Of a DNA stretch of 33,810 bases, positions 16,663 to 25,274 are shown in pieces. The notes under the pieces were generated by a model, which saw nothing but the letters and a program-made list of their open reading frames with translations, ran no database searches and was not told where the DNA came from. The stretch is taken from the NCBI GenBank assembly GCA_009920765.1, contig RFZJ01000045.1, positions 1-33,810 on the forward strand, written 5' to 3'. The position numbers and the translations under genes are program-made. The stretch is from Planctomycetota bacterium (lineage in GTDB: Bacteria; Planctomycetota; Planctomycetia; Gemmatales; Gemmataceae). Positions within the stretch are counted from its first letter, which is position 1. The number at the start of each line of letters is the position of its first letter.

Positions 16663-17769
16663 TCAATTGAGAGGTGACAAAACTCCTTTTACATTTTCTT
16701 CGGTAACATCATCAAACAAAGATACCGCGCCAAGTTTGGTTGCGAGAATGAATCGCAAACTGCCTCGGACCGATTTTTTATCGTTTCGCATTACTTCCAA
16801 AAGTGCAGCAGAAGACAATTCAGGAGGGTCGGTGGGCAACTTAAACGCCTTCAACAATGCGACCATCCGGTTTGCTATGCTTTCATCTATCAGTCCACGA
16901 TTCAGCGAAACTTTATTCGCACACACCATCCCTGCAGCAACCGCTTCACCATGCAACCATTTACCATACCCACCAATGGTTTCAAAAGCATGGGCAAAAG
17001 TGTGGCCAAAGTTCAGTATTGCCCGAAGGCCTGTTTCTTCCCTTTCATCCTGCGAAACAATTTGGGCCTTACATTCGCACGATCGCCTGATTATTTTTAT
17101 GAGCAACTCGGGTTTACGAGCAAGAATGCCCGCAGCATTTGACTCCAAAAATGAGAACAAATCTGCATCCATTATCATCCCGTACTTCACGATTTCCGCA
17201 AGCCCGCTACGGTATTCCCGATCAGGCAACGATTTTAATACATCAATATCGATCGCCACGCCAACAGGTTGATGAAAAGCTCCAATTAAGTTTTTACCCT
17301 TGGGATGATTAATCCCCACTTTCCCGCCTACTGAACTATCCACCATTGAAAGCAGCGTTGTGGGCACCATGAAAAGATTAAGACCGCGATTAAAAGTTGC
17401 AGCAACAAAACCTGCCAAATCGCCTATCACACCACCACCCAATGCAAGCACCATCGTTTTGCGGTCTGCATGGGAGTCCACAAGTTGATCATAAAGTTTT
17501 GCCGCACTATCAAGGCACTTCTGATTTTCTCCAGATGGAACAACAACGTGTGTAACATTTATATTTTGATTTTGAAAACCCTTCGCAACAAGAGAAGCTT
17601 GTGCTTGTACATGCTCATCGCAAACAGCAAAAATGGCGGTCGCCTTGCCAACATTTGAAAATAGCGATGGCAAATTGGCAAGCAACCCCTGCCCAATCAG
17701 AATATCATAACTTCTTGGCCCAAGGTTAACTCGGACTTTGTCAATGGTGTTGTTTGAAGTTTGTGTCAA
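16663..17769 (-). CDS. aroB: 3-dehydroquinate synthase
   Basis: Second step of the shikimate pathway: converts DAHP to 3-dehydroquinate with NAD and a divalent metal, in the cytosol. About 368 residues. Seen: the phosphate/NAD region ALGGGVIGDLAGFVAATFNRG, VPTTLLSMVDSSVGGKVGINHPKGKNLIGAFHQP cut by no break, then the metal ligands Glu in AEIVKYGM, His in NFGHTFAHAFE and His in LHGEAVAAGM. The start is uncertain: TTG 17769 has AGGTGAG at a good distance, whereas GTG 17781 (four codons longer) has no Shine-Dalgarno, so I prefer the TTG. It is divergent from the helicase gene and leads into dprA. Confidence 0.94.
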   Translation of the reverse strand: MTQTSNNTIDKVRVNLGPRSYDILIGQGLLANLPSLFSNVGKATAIFAVCDEHVQAQASLVAKGFQNQNINVTHVVVPSGENQKCLDSAAKLYDQLVDSHADRKTMVLALGGGVIGDLAGFVAATFNRGLNLFMVPTTLLSMVDSSVGGKVGINHPKGKNLIGAFHQPVGVAIDIDVLKSLPDREYRSGLAEIVKYGMIMDADLFSFLESNAAGILARKPELLIKIIRRSCECKAQIVSQDEREETGLRAILNFGHTFAHAFETIGGYGKWLHGEAVAAGMVCANKVSLNRGLIDESIANRMVALLKAFKLPTDPPELSSAALLEVMRNDKKSVRGSLRFILATKLGAVSLFDDVTEENVKGVLSPLN

Positions 17770-17906
17770 TGGTCTTCTCACCTAGGGAATAGCAACTAAA
17801 CATGCTTATAATTTACAAAGCTTCAGGGGCACAGCAACTTATTTACACCCCGGAACCAAATTTCAAGCTAGAATAAGTTTTGATTCTAATTTTTAGGTGC
17901 CTACTG

Positions 17907-20099
17907 ATGCTACGAGAAGAACAGCTTGATTTAAGAAGACAACGGGCTGCACAGTCTGTTTTTCGCATTGAAAACCTTGGAAGAAACAAGGTTTTCAGTG
18001 ATTACCGTGTAATCAATATCAATAATCCAAGAAATACAGCATATAAAGTAAGCATACGGGGGTTTAACAACGGAGAGAACTTCTGCGAATGTCCTGACTT
18101 TAAAATCAATACTCTTGGATCCTGCAAACACATAATAGCAGTTCTTGATGTACTGCAAAAAAATGCACAAGGCTTACCCAAGCGAAAACATGCCCAAGTA
18201 ACCCGGCCTGAAATCATCCTACGTTATGATACAAAACTGCGCCTTGCCATTCTCCTTCCCCACCGCCCCTCAGCCGCCTTGCTTGCCCTTGGTCAAACCT
18301 ATTTCGACTCCAATGGTGACATAAAGCCAAATGCAGATCTTGCAGAACTAATGAGGCAGGTTGAAAAAAACCCGGAAGAAATCACCGTTTATTCGGATGC
18401 GTTAGACTTCATCAACGATGAGCTTGAATCACAAAAAATGGCCCTCCGGGAAAATGAACTACGCACTCTTTATGCAAACGATCAATGGCACCCCAAACTT
18501 CTGCAAACTGAACTTTTACCTTATCAAGTTGAAGGTGCATTATTTCTTGCTCATCGATCCAGATGTATCCTGGCGGATGACATGGGCCTGGGTAAAACAA
18601 TACAAGCAATGGCGGCAGTTGAATTAATGGCAAGGGAACGCAATTTGGAACGCGTTTTAGTGGTAACCCCCGCTTCACTTAAATTTCAATGGGTCGAAGA
18701 AATCCGAAAATTCACATCTCGGCAAGTACAGGTAATTGATGGCCCTGAAAAAGAAAGGGAAACCGCCTACAGCAACCCGACTTTTTACCGAATTGTAAAT
18801 TATGACATTGTAAAAAACGACCTTGTTAAACTTAATGCCTGGGGACCCGACCTTGTTATTTTGGATGAGGCACAAAGGATTAAGAATTGGGAGGCTGAAA
18901 CCACACGTGAAGTAAAAAAACTAAAAAGCAAGTTTGCCTTTGTCCTTACGGGAACACCACTGGAAAACCGCCTAGAGGAACTATACAGCATTGTTGAATT
19001 TGTTGATGCCCGCAGACTTGGTCCCGCGTTCCAATTTCTTCATGATCATCGTATTGTTGACACTGGTGGAAAAACAATTGGCTACCAAAATCTGGATCAG
19101 CTTCGTGATAAACTCAAGCCTATTTTACTAAGAAGATCGCGCGACAAAATAATCCAGGATCTGCCTGAAAAAGTTGAAACCCCCATCCATCTCGAATTAA
19201 ATACAGCCCAACAAAAATTACATTCTGAAGCCATGGAGCAACTGGCAAAATTCGTATCAAGAAAAAATCTTACCAATGTGGACCGTACCCGTATTTTGAA
19301 AATCCTGGCAAGATTAAGGATGATTTGCAACTGTGCATCCCTGGCAGATGACAATTCCAGCCCGATGGACTCCCCCAAAATAAACGAATTAATAATTCGC
19401 CTAAAAGATCTGATCTTGTCTGGCACAAAAAAAATTGTGGTCTTTTGTGAATCAAAGGAGTTTCTCGTTCATGTCGAAAATATGCTCAAGAAAAACTCAA
19501 TCGGCCATGTTTTTTTACATGGGCAACTTCCCGGAACTTCACGTGAAAAAATTGTCAAACAATTCAGGGACGATCCGGACACATTGATTTTCTTGAGTAC
19601 TGATGCTGGCAGCACGGGCCTGAACCTGCAATTCGCAGATACTCTTTTTAATCTGGACACACCTTGGAATCCTGCTGTTTTAAAACAGCGCATGGCACGA
19701 ATCCACCGCATGGGACAAAAACGACCCGTACAATCATTCCAATTCATCATGCGGGGAAGTATCGAAGAAAAAGTGCTAGTATCGCTTCAAAAGAAAAACA
19801 AACTATTTGAAAATCTATTTGGCAAAAACGAAGACGAAATCGAATTAAGCTCAAAGCTAGGGCAAGAATTTTTGGATCAGGCAAAAATCTGGACCCAGCC
19901 CCAAGAACCACCCACCAACCCCACCCTCATCAATCCCAAAGAGCTTATTGCATCAGCCATCCCATTTTTTGAATCTTTCCTTAACTTTTTGAAAACCAAT
20001 GAAGGCAATTTGGCGCTTGAAACAGTACCCGAACCCTTAAAAAACAGATTTCTTTTACTCTGCAAGCAAATATCTGACCACCAAAAAAACCACAACTAA
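17907..20099 (+). CDS. SNF2-family DNA translocase/helicase with N-terminal SWIM zinc finger
   Basis: ATP-dependent DNA-binding motor of 730 residues. The N-terminus carries a SWIM finger: Cys60-x-Cys62 ... Cys73-x-His75 (FCECPDF and GSCKHI). The SNF2 core begins near residue 205 with LLPYQVEGALFLAHRSR, motif I DDMGLGKTIQ (about 222), motif II DEAQ (about 318), motif III LTGTPLENR, and in the second lobe STDAGSTGLNLQ and QRMARIHRMGQKRPV. The last 100 residues are variable. Such proteins remodel protein-DNA complexes or act in repair or transcription; RapA is a bacterial example, but this is not RapA. Start ATG 17907 has AGGTG upstream; in-frame TTG 17880 is weaker. Confidence 0.92.
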   Translation: MLREEQLDLRRQRAAQSVFRIENLGRNKVFSDYRVININNPRNTAYKVSIRGFNNGENFCECPDFKINTLGSCKHIIAVLDVLQKNAQGLPKRKHAQVTRPEIILRYDTKLRLAILLPHRPSAALLALGQTYFDSNGDIKPNADLAELMRQVEKNPEEITVYSDALDFINDELESQKMALRENELRTLYANDQWHPKLLQTELLPYQVEGALFLAHRSRCILADDMGLGKTIQAMAAVELMARERNLERVLVVTPASLKFQWVEEIRKFTSRQVQVIDGPEKERETAYSNPTFYRIVNYDIVKNDLVKLNAWGPDLVILDEAQRIKNWEAETTREVKKLKSKFAFVLTGTPLENRLEELYSIVEFVDARRLGPAFQFLHDHRIVDTGGKTIGYQNLDQLRDKLKPILLRRSRDKIIQDLPEKVETPIHLELNTAQQKLHSEAMEQLAKFVSRKNLTNVDRTRILKILARLRMICNCASLADDNSSPMDSPKINELIIRLKDLILSGTKKIVVFCESKEFLVHVENMLKKNSIGHVFLHGQLPGTSREKIVKQFRDDPDTLIFLSTDAGSTGLNLQFADTLFNLDTPWNPAVLKQRMARIHRMGQKRPVQSFQFIMRGSIEEKVLVSLQKKNKLFENLFGKNEDEIELSSKLGQEFLDQAKIWTQPQEPPTNPTLINPKELIASAIPFFESFLNFLKTNEGNLALETVPEPLKNRFLLLCKQISDHQKNHN

Positions 20100-20246
20100 T
20101 TGAAATCATTAGACTTACAGAAAATCACCAGCCTTCTAAAAATTATTTGAAAAATACATACTTTTACGAAACACACCATCAAAATTAGGGTTTAATATCT
20201 TAGCATGCCTTAAGTTCTGGCAATATGTTTTGTAATAGGACCCATC

Positions 20247-21905
20247 ATGTTTAATAGAAAAACAATTAGCTCCAAATTATTAGCTCTAGCTTTGGGCTTT
20301 GCAATTATTGAAATTGCAGATGGAGCAACTCCCGATGCCAAAGATACCAAGCCTCAATCCAATCAGGAAAAGAGACAGGAAAAGAAGCTTTCAAAAACAT
20401 CGGCCAAGCCTCTCGCTTCAAAGCCATTGCTTGAAGGCCGTGTTTTATCATCCATGATTGACGCCGAAATCAGCAAAAAAATCAAAGAAGAAAAAGTAAC
20501 ACCTTCTGGAAAAAGTACTGATGCTGAGTTTCAAAGGCGTGCCTACCTTGACATCATTGGCCGAATTCCCACTTCTACTGAAACCAAATCTTTCCTTGAT
20601 GAAACCAACCCTAACAAAAGGGTAAAATTGGTTGATGATCTGCTTGCTGATGATGAGTTTGGCAAACACATGGCAGACATTTGGCAAGCGCTTCTTTTAC
20701 CCAGAATATCTGACAACCGCAGGGTCCAAACTGAACCCCTGACTCTTTGGCTTGAAAAACATTTTAATGTAAACACCGGGTGGGACCAAATTACCAAGGA
20801 ATTGTTAACTTCCACTGGCCCCCAGGATCAAAATGGCTCCATCACCTATTTCATCTCCAATGCTTCTGTCGACAAAATGACCGATTCTGTAAGCAAGCTA
20901 TTTTTGGGAGTACAACTTCAATGCGCCCAATGTCACAATCATCCTTTCGTTGATTGGAAGCAAAACGATTATTGGGCATTGGCAGCATTCTTCATGAAAG
21001 TCCAAGCCAAGCCACCAGGTGGAAAAGACACTTCTTCTCCTACAGTTACTGAAGGAAAAGCCCTTAACAAGAACAAAAAGAGCCTACCTGAAGCTGCCCA
21101 GTTTGTTCCTGCAAGGTTCCTTGCCTCTGGTGAGGCAACTCTGAATACTGCTGAACCCTACAGGCCCGTACTCGCAAATTGGCTTACATCCAAAACAAAC
21201 CCTTTCTTCAGCAAGGCTATGGTAAATCGAATATGGGCCCAGTATTTCGGAAAAGGCCTTGTTGACCCTGTGGACGACATGCACGATGGCAATCCTGCAA
21301 CGCATCCCGAACTTCTGGAAACTCTTGCTACGCAGTTTTCTGCATCAGGTTTTGATATTAAGTTCTTAATCCGTTCCATCTGCAATAGCGAAACATACCA
21401 AAGAAGTAGCAAACCGAATGCATCCAACAAAGACACAGATATTGCTTTGTTGGCTCGCATGCCCATCAAAAACATGACTCCAGAACAATTATTTGACAGC
21501 TTGGCAACCGTATTAGGTGCAGCAAGCAAGGCAGAGCAAAAACTTGGCAAGGTCAAAGCTGCAAAGAATCAGGCCAAAGGTCCAAGATCCCAGTTTGTGG
21601 CGTTTTTTCAACCTGAGGAGGGTACTTCTGTTCTCAGCTATGAAACAGGAATCCCCCAAGTGCTCCGCCTGATGAATTCACCCCAAATGAATGCTGCAAA
21701 CATCATTCAAAGGCTCGTTGATAAAAGTGATGATACTAAAACTTCAATTGAAAAGGTCTATCTTTCAGTTCTCAACCGTTTGCCTACTGACGAAGAATCC
21801 TCCCGTATGACCAACTTCCTCGCCCAGGCAACTGATAAAAACAAGGGGTTGGGAGATATGCTTTGGGTTTTATTAAACACGAGTGAATTCACTCTTAACC
21901 ACTAA
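20247..21905 (+). CDS. DUF1549/DUF1553 protein with CxxCH motif
   Basis: Planctomycete-type exported protein of 552 residues and unknown biochemical function. It has a hydrophobic N-terminal signal (LLALALGFAIIEIADG), a lysine-rich linker, then DUF1549 (about 65-260: EFQRRAYLDIIGRIPTSTE, LQCAQCHNHPFVDWKQNDYW) and DUF1553 (about 300-540: YRPVLANWLTSKTNPFFSKAMVNRIWAQYFG, LRLMNSPQMN). CAQCH matches a haem c attachment motif, but this family is not proven to bind haem. It is shorter than many relatives, which carry extra cytochrome-like or LamG domains. ATG 20247 has AGGA seven bases upstream. The DUF1501 gene follows after 33 bases, the usual arrangement for these two families. Confidence 0.92.
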   Translation: MFNRKTISSKLLALALGFAIIEIADGATPDAKDTKPQSNQEKRQEKKLSKTSAKPLASKPLLEGRVLSSMIDAEISKKIKEEKVTPSGKSTDAEFQRRAYLDIIGRIPTSTETKSFLDETNPNKRVKLVDDLLADDEFGKHMADIWQALLLPRISDNRRVQTEPLTLWLEKHFNVNTGWDQITKELLTSTGPQDQNGSITYFISNASVDKMTDSVSKLFLGVQLQCAQCHNHPFVDWKQNDYWALAAFFMKVQAKPPGGKDTSSPTVTEGKALNKNKKSLPEAAQFVPARFLASGEATLNTAEPYRPVLANWLTSKTNPFFSKAMVNRIWAQYFGKGLVDPVDDMHDGNPATHPELLETLATQFSASGFDIKFLIRSICNSETYQRSSKPNASNKDTDIALLARMPIKNMTPEQLFDSLATVLGAASKAEQKLGKVKAAKNQAKGPRSQFVAFFQPEEGTSVLSYETGIPQVLRLMNSPQMNAANIIQRLVDKSDDTKTSIEKVYLSVLNRLPTDEESSRMTNFLAQATDKNKGLGDMLWVLLNTSEFTLNH

Positions 21906-21938
21906 AAGTTACCTTGTTATTTTTTAAAGGATGCAAAT

Positions 21939-23219
21939 ATGAATAATGAAATGATTGGCGGCCTCTATCGTAGGGACTTTATGAAACTAGGCGCCATGGG
22001 CGTCGGTGGTGTCTCTGCTTCTGGTTGGATGAATGTGCTTGCAGGGCATGCTGCTGAAACTCAGGCAAAACACAAGTCTTGCATTCTCTTGTATATGAGT
22101 GGGGGCCCAAGCCATAAAGATACGTTTGATCTTAAACCTGATTCTGATGGCGCTGGAGAATTTAAACCTATTTCAACTAGTGCCAGTGGTATTCAAATAA
22201 GCGAGCACTTCCCAAAGCTTGCTAAATGGATGCACAAATCCGCACTGCTTCGCGGTATGAGCACAGGCGAAGGCGCTCATGCCAGAGCCTCCTATTTCCT
22301 TCATACTGGTTACAAAGAAGGCCAAGGTGGCTTGACCTACCCTAGCCTTGGTGCAATCGCTTCCATGGAAACTGGCAATCCTGCTTTGCCTATTCCTAAT
22401 TTTGTCACCATCAATGGTGGCAGGTCTTATGGATCCGGTTACCTTGGTTCAAAACACCAACCCCTCAACGTTGCTGATGCAAAAGCTGGCGTTGCCAACC
22501 TGAACGCCCTTGTTTCTGAAAACCAGTTTAACTCGAGGGTATCCCTCTTAAATGAAATGGAAAAAGCCTTCCACAAAGATTACTCATCCGATGCTGGAGC
22601 TTCCCATCAGACCACCTATCAACGAGCCGTAACCATGATGAAGTCAGCCCAAGCCAAGGCTTTCGACATTAGCGGTGAACCATCGAACCTCCGCTCTGAA
22701 TACGGTTCAGGCAAGTTTGGTGAAGGTTGCCTACTTGCTCGAAGACTTATTGAAACCGGGGTTCGTTTTGTTGAAGTGAACCTTGGAGGCTGGGATACTC
22801 ATCAAGACAATTTCGACAGGGTTAAAAGTCTTTCTGCGCAAGTAGATGCTGGCATGTCCACTCTTATCAGCGATCTCAGCCAGCGCGGCTTGCTAGATAG
22901 CACCCTTATCGTGTGGATGGGTGATTTCGGCAGAACACCTAAAATCAACCAACGTGGGCCAAAACCAGGCCGCGATCACTATCCAAAAGCTTGGACAAGT
23001 GTTATGGTGGGTGGCGGAATCAAGGGCGGCCAAGTCATTGGCAAGACTGACAAGCAAGGCGCTACAGTTGAAGAACGCCCAATTAGCACGATTGATTTTA
23101 TGTCCACTGCTTGCAGCATTCTTGGTATCGATTACACAAAATCGGTACAAACTCCAATTGGAAGGCCAATCCGCATTGTCGAAAAAGGTGCAAACCCCAT
23201 CAAGGAATTGCTGTCTTAG
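21939..23219 (+). CDS. DUF1501 family protein, Tat-exported
   Basis: A 426-residue protein of a sulfatase/alkaline-phosphatase-like family abundant in planctomycetes. The N-terminus YRRDFMKLGAMGVGGVSASGWM is a twin-arginine signal, so it is exported folded. Seen: CILLYMSGGPSHKDTFDLKPD, GEGAHARASYFLHTG, YPSLGAIASME, NLGGWDTHQDNFDRVK and WMGDFGRTPKINQRGPKPGRDHYPKAWTSVM cut here into family landmarks, all typical of DUF1501. Partner of the preceding DUF1549/DUF1553 gene, with an AAAGGATG Shine-Dalgarno. The activity is not established for this family; a role in polysaccharide or sulfate-ester metabolism is only inferred. A strong terminator follows. Confidence 0.92.
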   Translation: MNNEMIGGLYRRDFMKLGAMGVGGVSASGWMNVLAGHAAETQAKHKSCILLYMSGGPSHKDTFDLKPDSDGAGEFKPISTSASGIQISEHFPKLAKWMHKSALLRGMSTGEGAHARASYFLHTGYKEGQGGLTYPSLGAIASMETGNPALPIPNFVTINGGRSYGSGYLGSKHQPLNVADAKAGVANLNALVSENQFNSRVSLLNEMEKAFHKDYSSDAGASHQTTYQRAVTMMKSAQAKAFDISGEPSNLRSEYGSGKFGEGCLLARRLIETGVRFVEVNLGGWDTHQDNFDRVKSLSAQVDAGMSTLISDLSQRGLLDSTLIVWMGDFGRTPKINQRGPKPGRDHYPKAWTSVMVGGGIKGGQVIGKTDKQGATVEERPISTIDFMSTACSILGIDYTKSVQTPIGRPIRIVEKGANPIKELLS

Positions 23220-23240
23220 AACTTCTTGTCAAAACCTCAA

Positions 23241-23270
23241 AAGGGAGGGCTTTATTGCCCTCCCTTTTTT
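23241..23270. terminator. Rho-independent terminator after DUF1501 gene
   Basis: AAGGGAGGGC (23241-23250) pairs perfectly with GCCCTCCCTT (23257-23266) around TTTATT and runs into TTTTTTCTTT. It ends the DUF1549-DUF1501 operon. Upstream A residues are present but short, so efficient use by the converging transporter gene (-) is less certain. Confidence 0.92.
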
Positions 23271-23272
23271 CT

Positions 23273-24472
23273 TTAAACATCAGCAATAGACTTCTTGCTG
23301 AACACAGGTCGAAAACAGCAATAAAAGATCAAACAAAGCACCCCATTAATCAGTGCTGCCACTTGAAAAGCCAGAATAAGCTCTTCCCTCATATTCGAGG
23401 CATTCTGGCTGCTTGAACGCAATAAGCCAACCATGATATGCCCCATAACCAATCCTATTCCCTGTACAAAGGTTAAAAGCGATTGAACACTGGCTTTAAG
23501 ATCACCTTTCGCCTGCATATTAACATAAACCTGGCCTGTCACTAAAAAACAGGTAACACTTAATCCATTCAAGGCAAGGGAAGGAACCACCAAACCTACA
23601 GGTTGACCAACCGATAGAATATATAGCGCTATAGTCCAACATATCAAACCAAATATCATGCTCCCCCTCAGGCCCAATCGTAGAAGAAACATCGGTAACA
23701 AAAAAAGGGATAGGACTTCTGAAAACTGGGAAATAGTAAGCGTCGGGCTAAGCCATGGTTGCACAATCCCCAAATACTCCAAAAGCAAAGGCGTGGCTTG
23801 TGTGGTGAAGGGCATGGTAGTACAAACACCAAGGGTGCAAAGGCAATACGTTGCAAAGGGCCAACCTCGGAGCAATTTTAAAGCCCCCAACGGAGCAAAT
23901 TTATCAACTTTATTCGGACTTGGAGGCGTAGTAGGCAAGGTCAAGGCATAAATAGTTACAATAAGTCCAAAAACACTTCCAATAATGAATTGCTCACTCG
24001 CCTGCCCCTGCAAATTATTGTTGGGAAAGATGCTAATGATTGTTAATAAAATCCAACCTGGCAACATCCAACCAATGGTGCCCGATAACCGAACGATTCC
24101 AAATTCTTTTTCAGGATCTTTCAAATGAATAAAACAAATGGTGCTACAAAGCACCATCATGGGAACGGTTAACAACCAAAAAAACAGGGTTAATAAACAA
24201 ACCAGATACAGGCTTTCTGCGTAGGCCAACCCAATTAAAAACAAACTGCTTAGCAGACTGAATACCGCAACACATTTCTCCGCCGCAAAGTATCGGTCTG
24301 CAAGTTGTGCCCCCAATGGTGCCAGCAAGGCCCCAACCCCATGGGTTGCACAACACATTGCAAGTTCCATAGGAGTAAATCCCAGTTCTTTGAGGCGCAT
24401 ACTGTAGAGAGGCAACATTGCCCCCGGCAAAGCAAACTGCAAAAACATCAGAATTGAAAGTCTAAATTGCAC
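23273..24472 (-). CDS. MFS transporter, NupG-like nucleoside:proton symporter family
   Basis: Inner-membrane carrier of about 399 residues with some 12 hydrophobic segments. The N-terminus QFRLSILMFLQFALPGAMLPLY and LGAQLADRYFAAEKCVAVF align with the start and first cytoplasmic loop of NupG/XapB nucleoside symporters. The substrate is inferred only; many planctomycete members are annotated as nucleoside permeases without proof. I chose GTG 24472 because GAAAGGG precedes it and the protein then begins like NupG; an in-frame TTG at 24520 would add 16 polar residues and has no Shine-Dalgarno. The histidine phosphatase gene lies just upstream on the same strand. Confidence 0.82.
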   Translation of the reverse strand: MQFRLSILMFLQFALPGAMLPLYSMRLKELGFTPMELAMCCATHGVGALLAPLGAQLADRYFAAEKCVAVFSLLSSLFLIGLAYAESLYLVCLLTLFFWLLTVPMMVLCSTICFIHLKDPEKEFGIVRLSGTIGWMLPGWILLTIISIFPNNNLQGQASEQFIIGSVFGLIVTIYALTLPTTPPSPNKVDKFAPLGALKLLRGWPFATYCLCTLGVCTTMPFTTQATPLLLEYLGIVQPWLSPTLTISQFSEVLSLFLLPMFLLRLGLRGSMIFGLICWTIALYILSVGQPVGLVVPSLALNGLSVTCFLVTGQVYVNMQAKGDLKASVQSLLTFVQGIGLVMGHIMVGLLRSSSQNASNMREELILAFQVAALINGVLCLIFYCCFRPVFSKKSIADV

Positions 24473-24531
24473 AAGCACCCTTTCATGGGTATAAAAACTG
24501 GGCCATCCATGCCCGATCAAATAGGTTGGGA

Positions 24532-25179
24532 CTAACCGTTTAAGACAAATCCAGCGGGTTCTGGCGCATCGTGTGGAACCTCATTCAACCGTTTGGATTC
24601 CCAATGTCCATTAAACACCAATTCGGTGATACCCACATTGGGAATTACACCAAATTTATCCCAATCAGCGATACACCACTCCTGCAAAATGGTTAACAGA
24701 AGCACTTTGAGTACCGCACCATGAGCAACTATCACAATAGTCTCGCCCTGATGCTTGCTGGTGATCTCGTTCCAAACGGGAACAATTCTAGCAATCATTT
24801 GATCCAAGGATTCTGATCCTGCGGGAGCGAATGATGTTTCGCCATCCAACCAGCGCGATAAAGTCTGCCTCCAAGGGCCATCAGGCAAATTATTTACGGT
24901 ACCCGAAAGAGTGCCCACTTTTCTTTCATGCAAGTTTTTGAAAACTTCAATTTCAAGATTGCAGGCAGAAGCTATTTCGAATGCCGTAGTCAGGGCCCTC
25001 AACATACCCGAGGAAATCAATCTGGTAGGTTTGTGTGGTTTAAAAAAACGGGCAGCAGCTTTGGCTTGCTCCATTCCACGTTCACTTAACCCAACATCAG
25101 ATTCTGCACCATGAAAAACACCAGGGGCACTGGTTTCAGCATGGCGCATCAAAAAAACCCGGGTGGGATTAGTCTCCAT
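24532..25179 (-). CDS. Histidine phosphatase family protein (phosphoglycerate mutase-like)
   Basis: Cytosolic 215-residue phosphatase or mutase. Catalytic features: the phospho-accepting His in VFLMRHAETS near the N-terminus (RHA in place of the more usual RHG), LSERGMEQAKAAARFF, the arginine of SSGMLRALTTA, the Glu of LHERKVGTLSG, and the second His in VIVAHGAVLKVLL. Families with this layout include cofactor-dependent phosphoglycerate mutase, cobalamin phosphatase CobC and broad phosphatases; the length suggests a CobC/GpmB-like phosphatase rather than GpmA. ATG 25179 places the motif correctly; the frame is open upstream to TTG 25266, but those 29 residues are not family-like. htpG ends 95 bases upstream. 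Confidence 0.86.
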   Translation of the reverse strand: METNPTRVFLMRHAETSAPGVFHGAESDVGLSERGMEQAKAAARFFKPHKPTRLISSGMLRALTTAFEIASACNLEIEVFKNLHERKVGTLSGTVNNLPDGPWRQTLSRWLDGETSFAPAGSESLDQMIARIVPVWNEITSKHQGETIVIVAHGAVLKVLLLTILQEWCIADWDKFGVIPNVGITELVFNGHWESKRLNEVPHDAPEPAGFVLNG

Positions 25180-25274
25180 TGGAATTAAGGGCCCCACATT
25201 ATTGCTTTTAGGTAACAAAATCAAAGCACATTCAATTTTACTGAAAAAGCAAACTGTTGGAACCAAAAGTATTT

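Noticed and set aside
16667..17272. 201-codon open frame on the + strand opposite aroB
   Set aside because: aroB motifs cover the same bases on the minus strand; the translated product is serine/arginine-rich noise.
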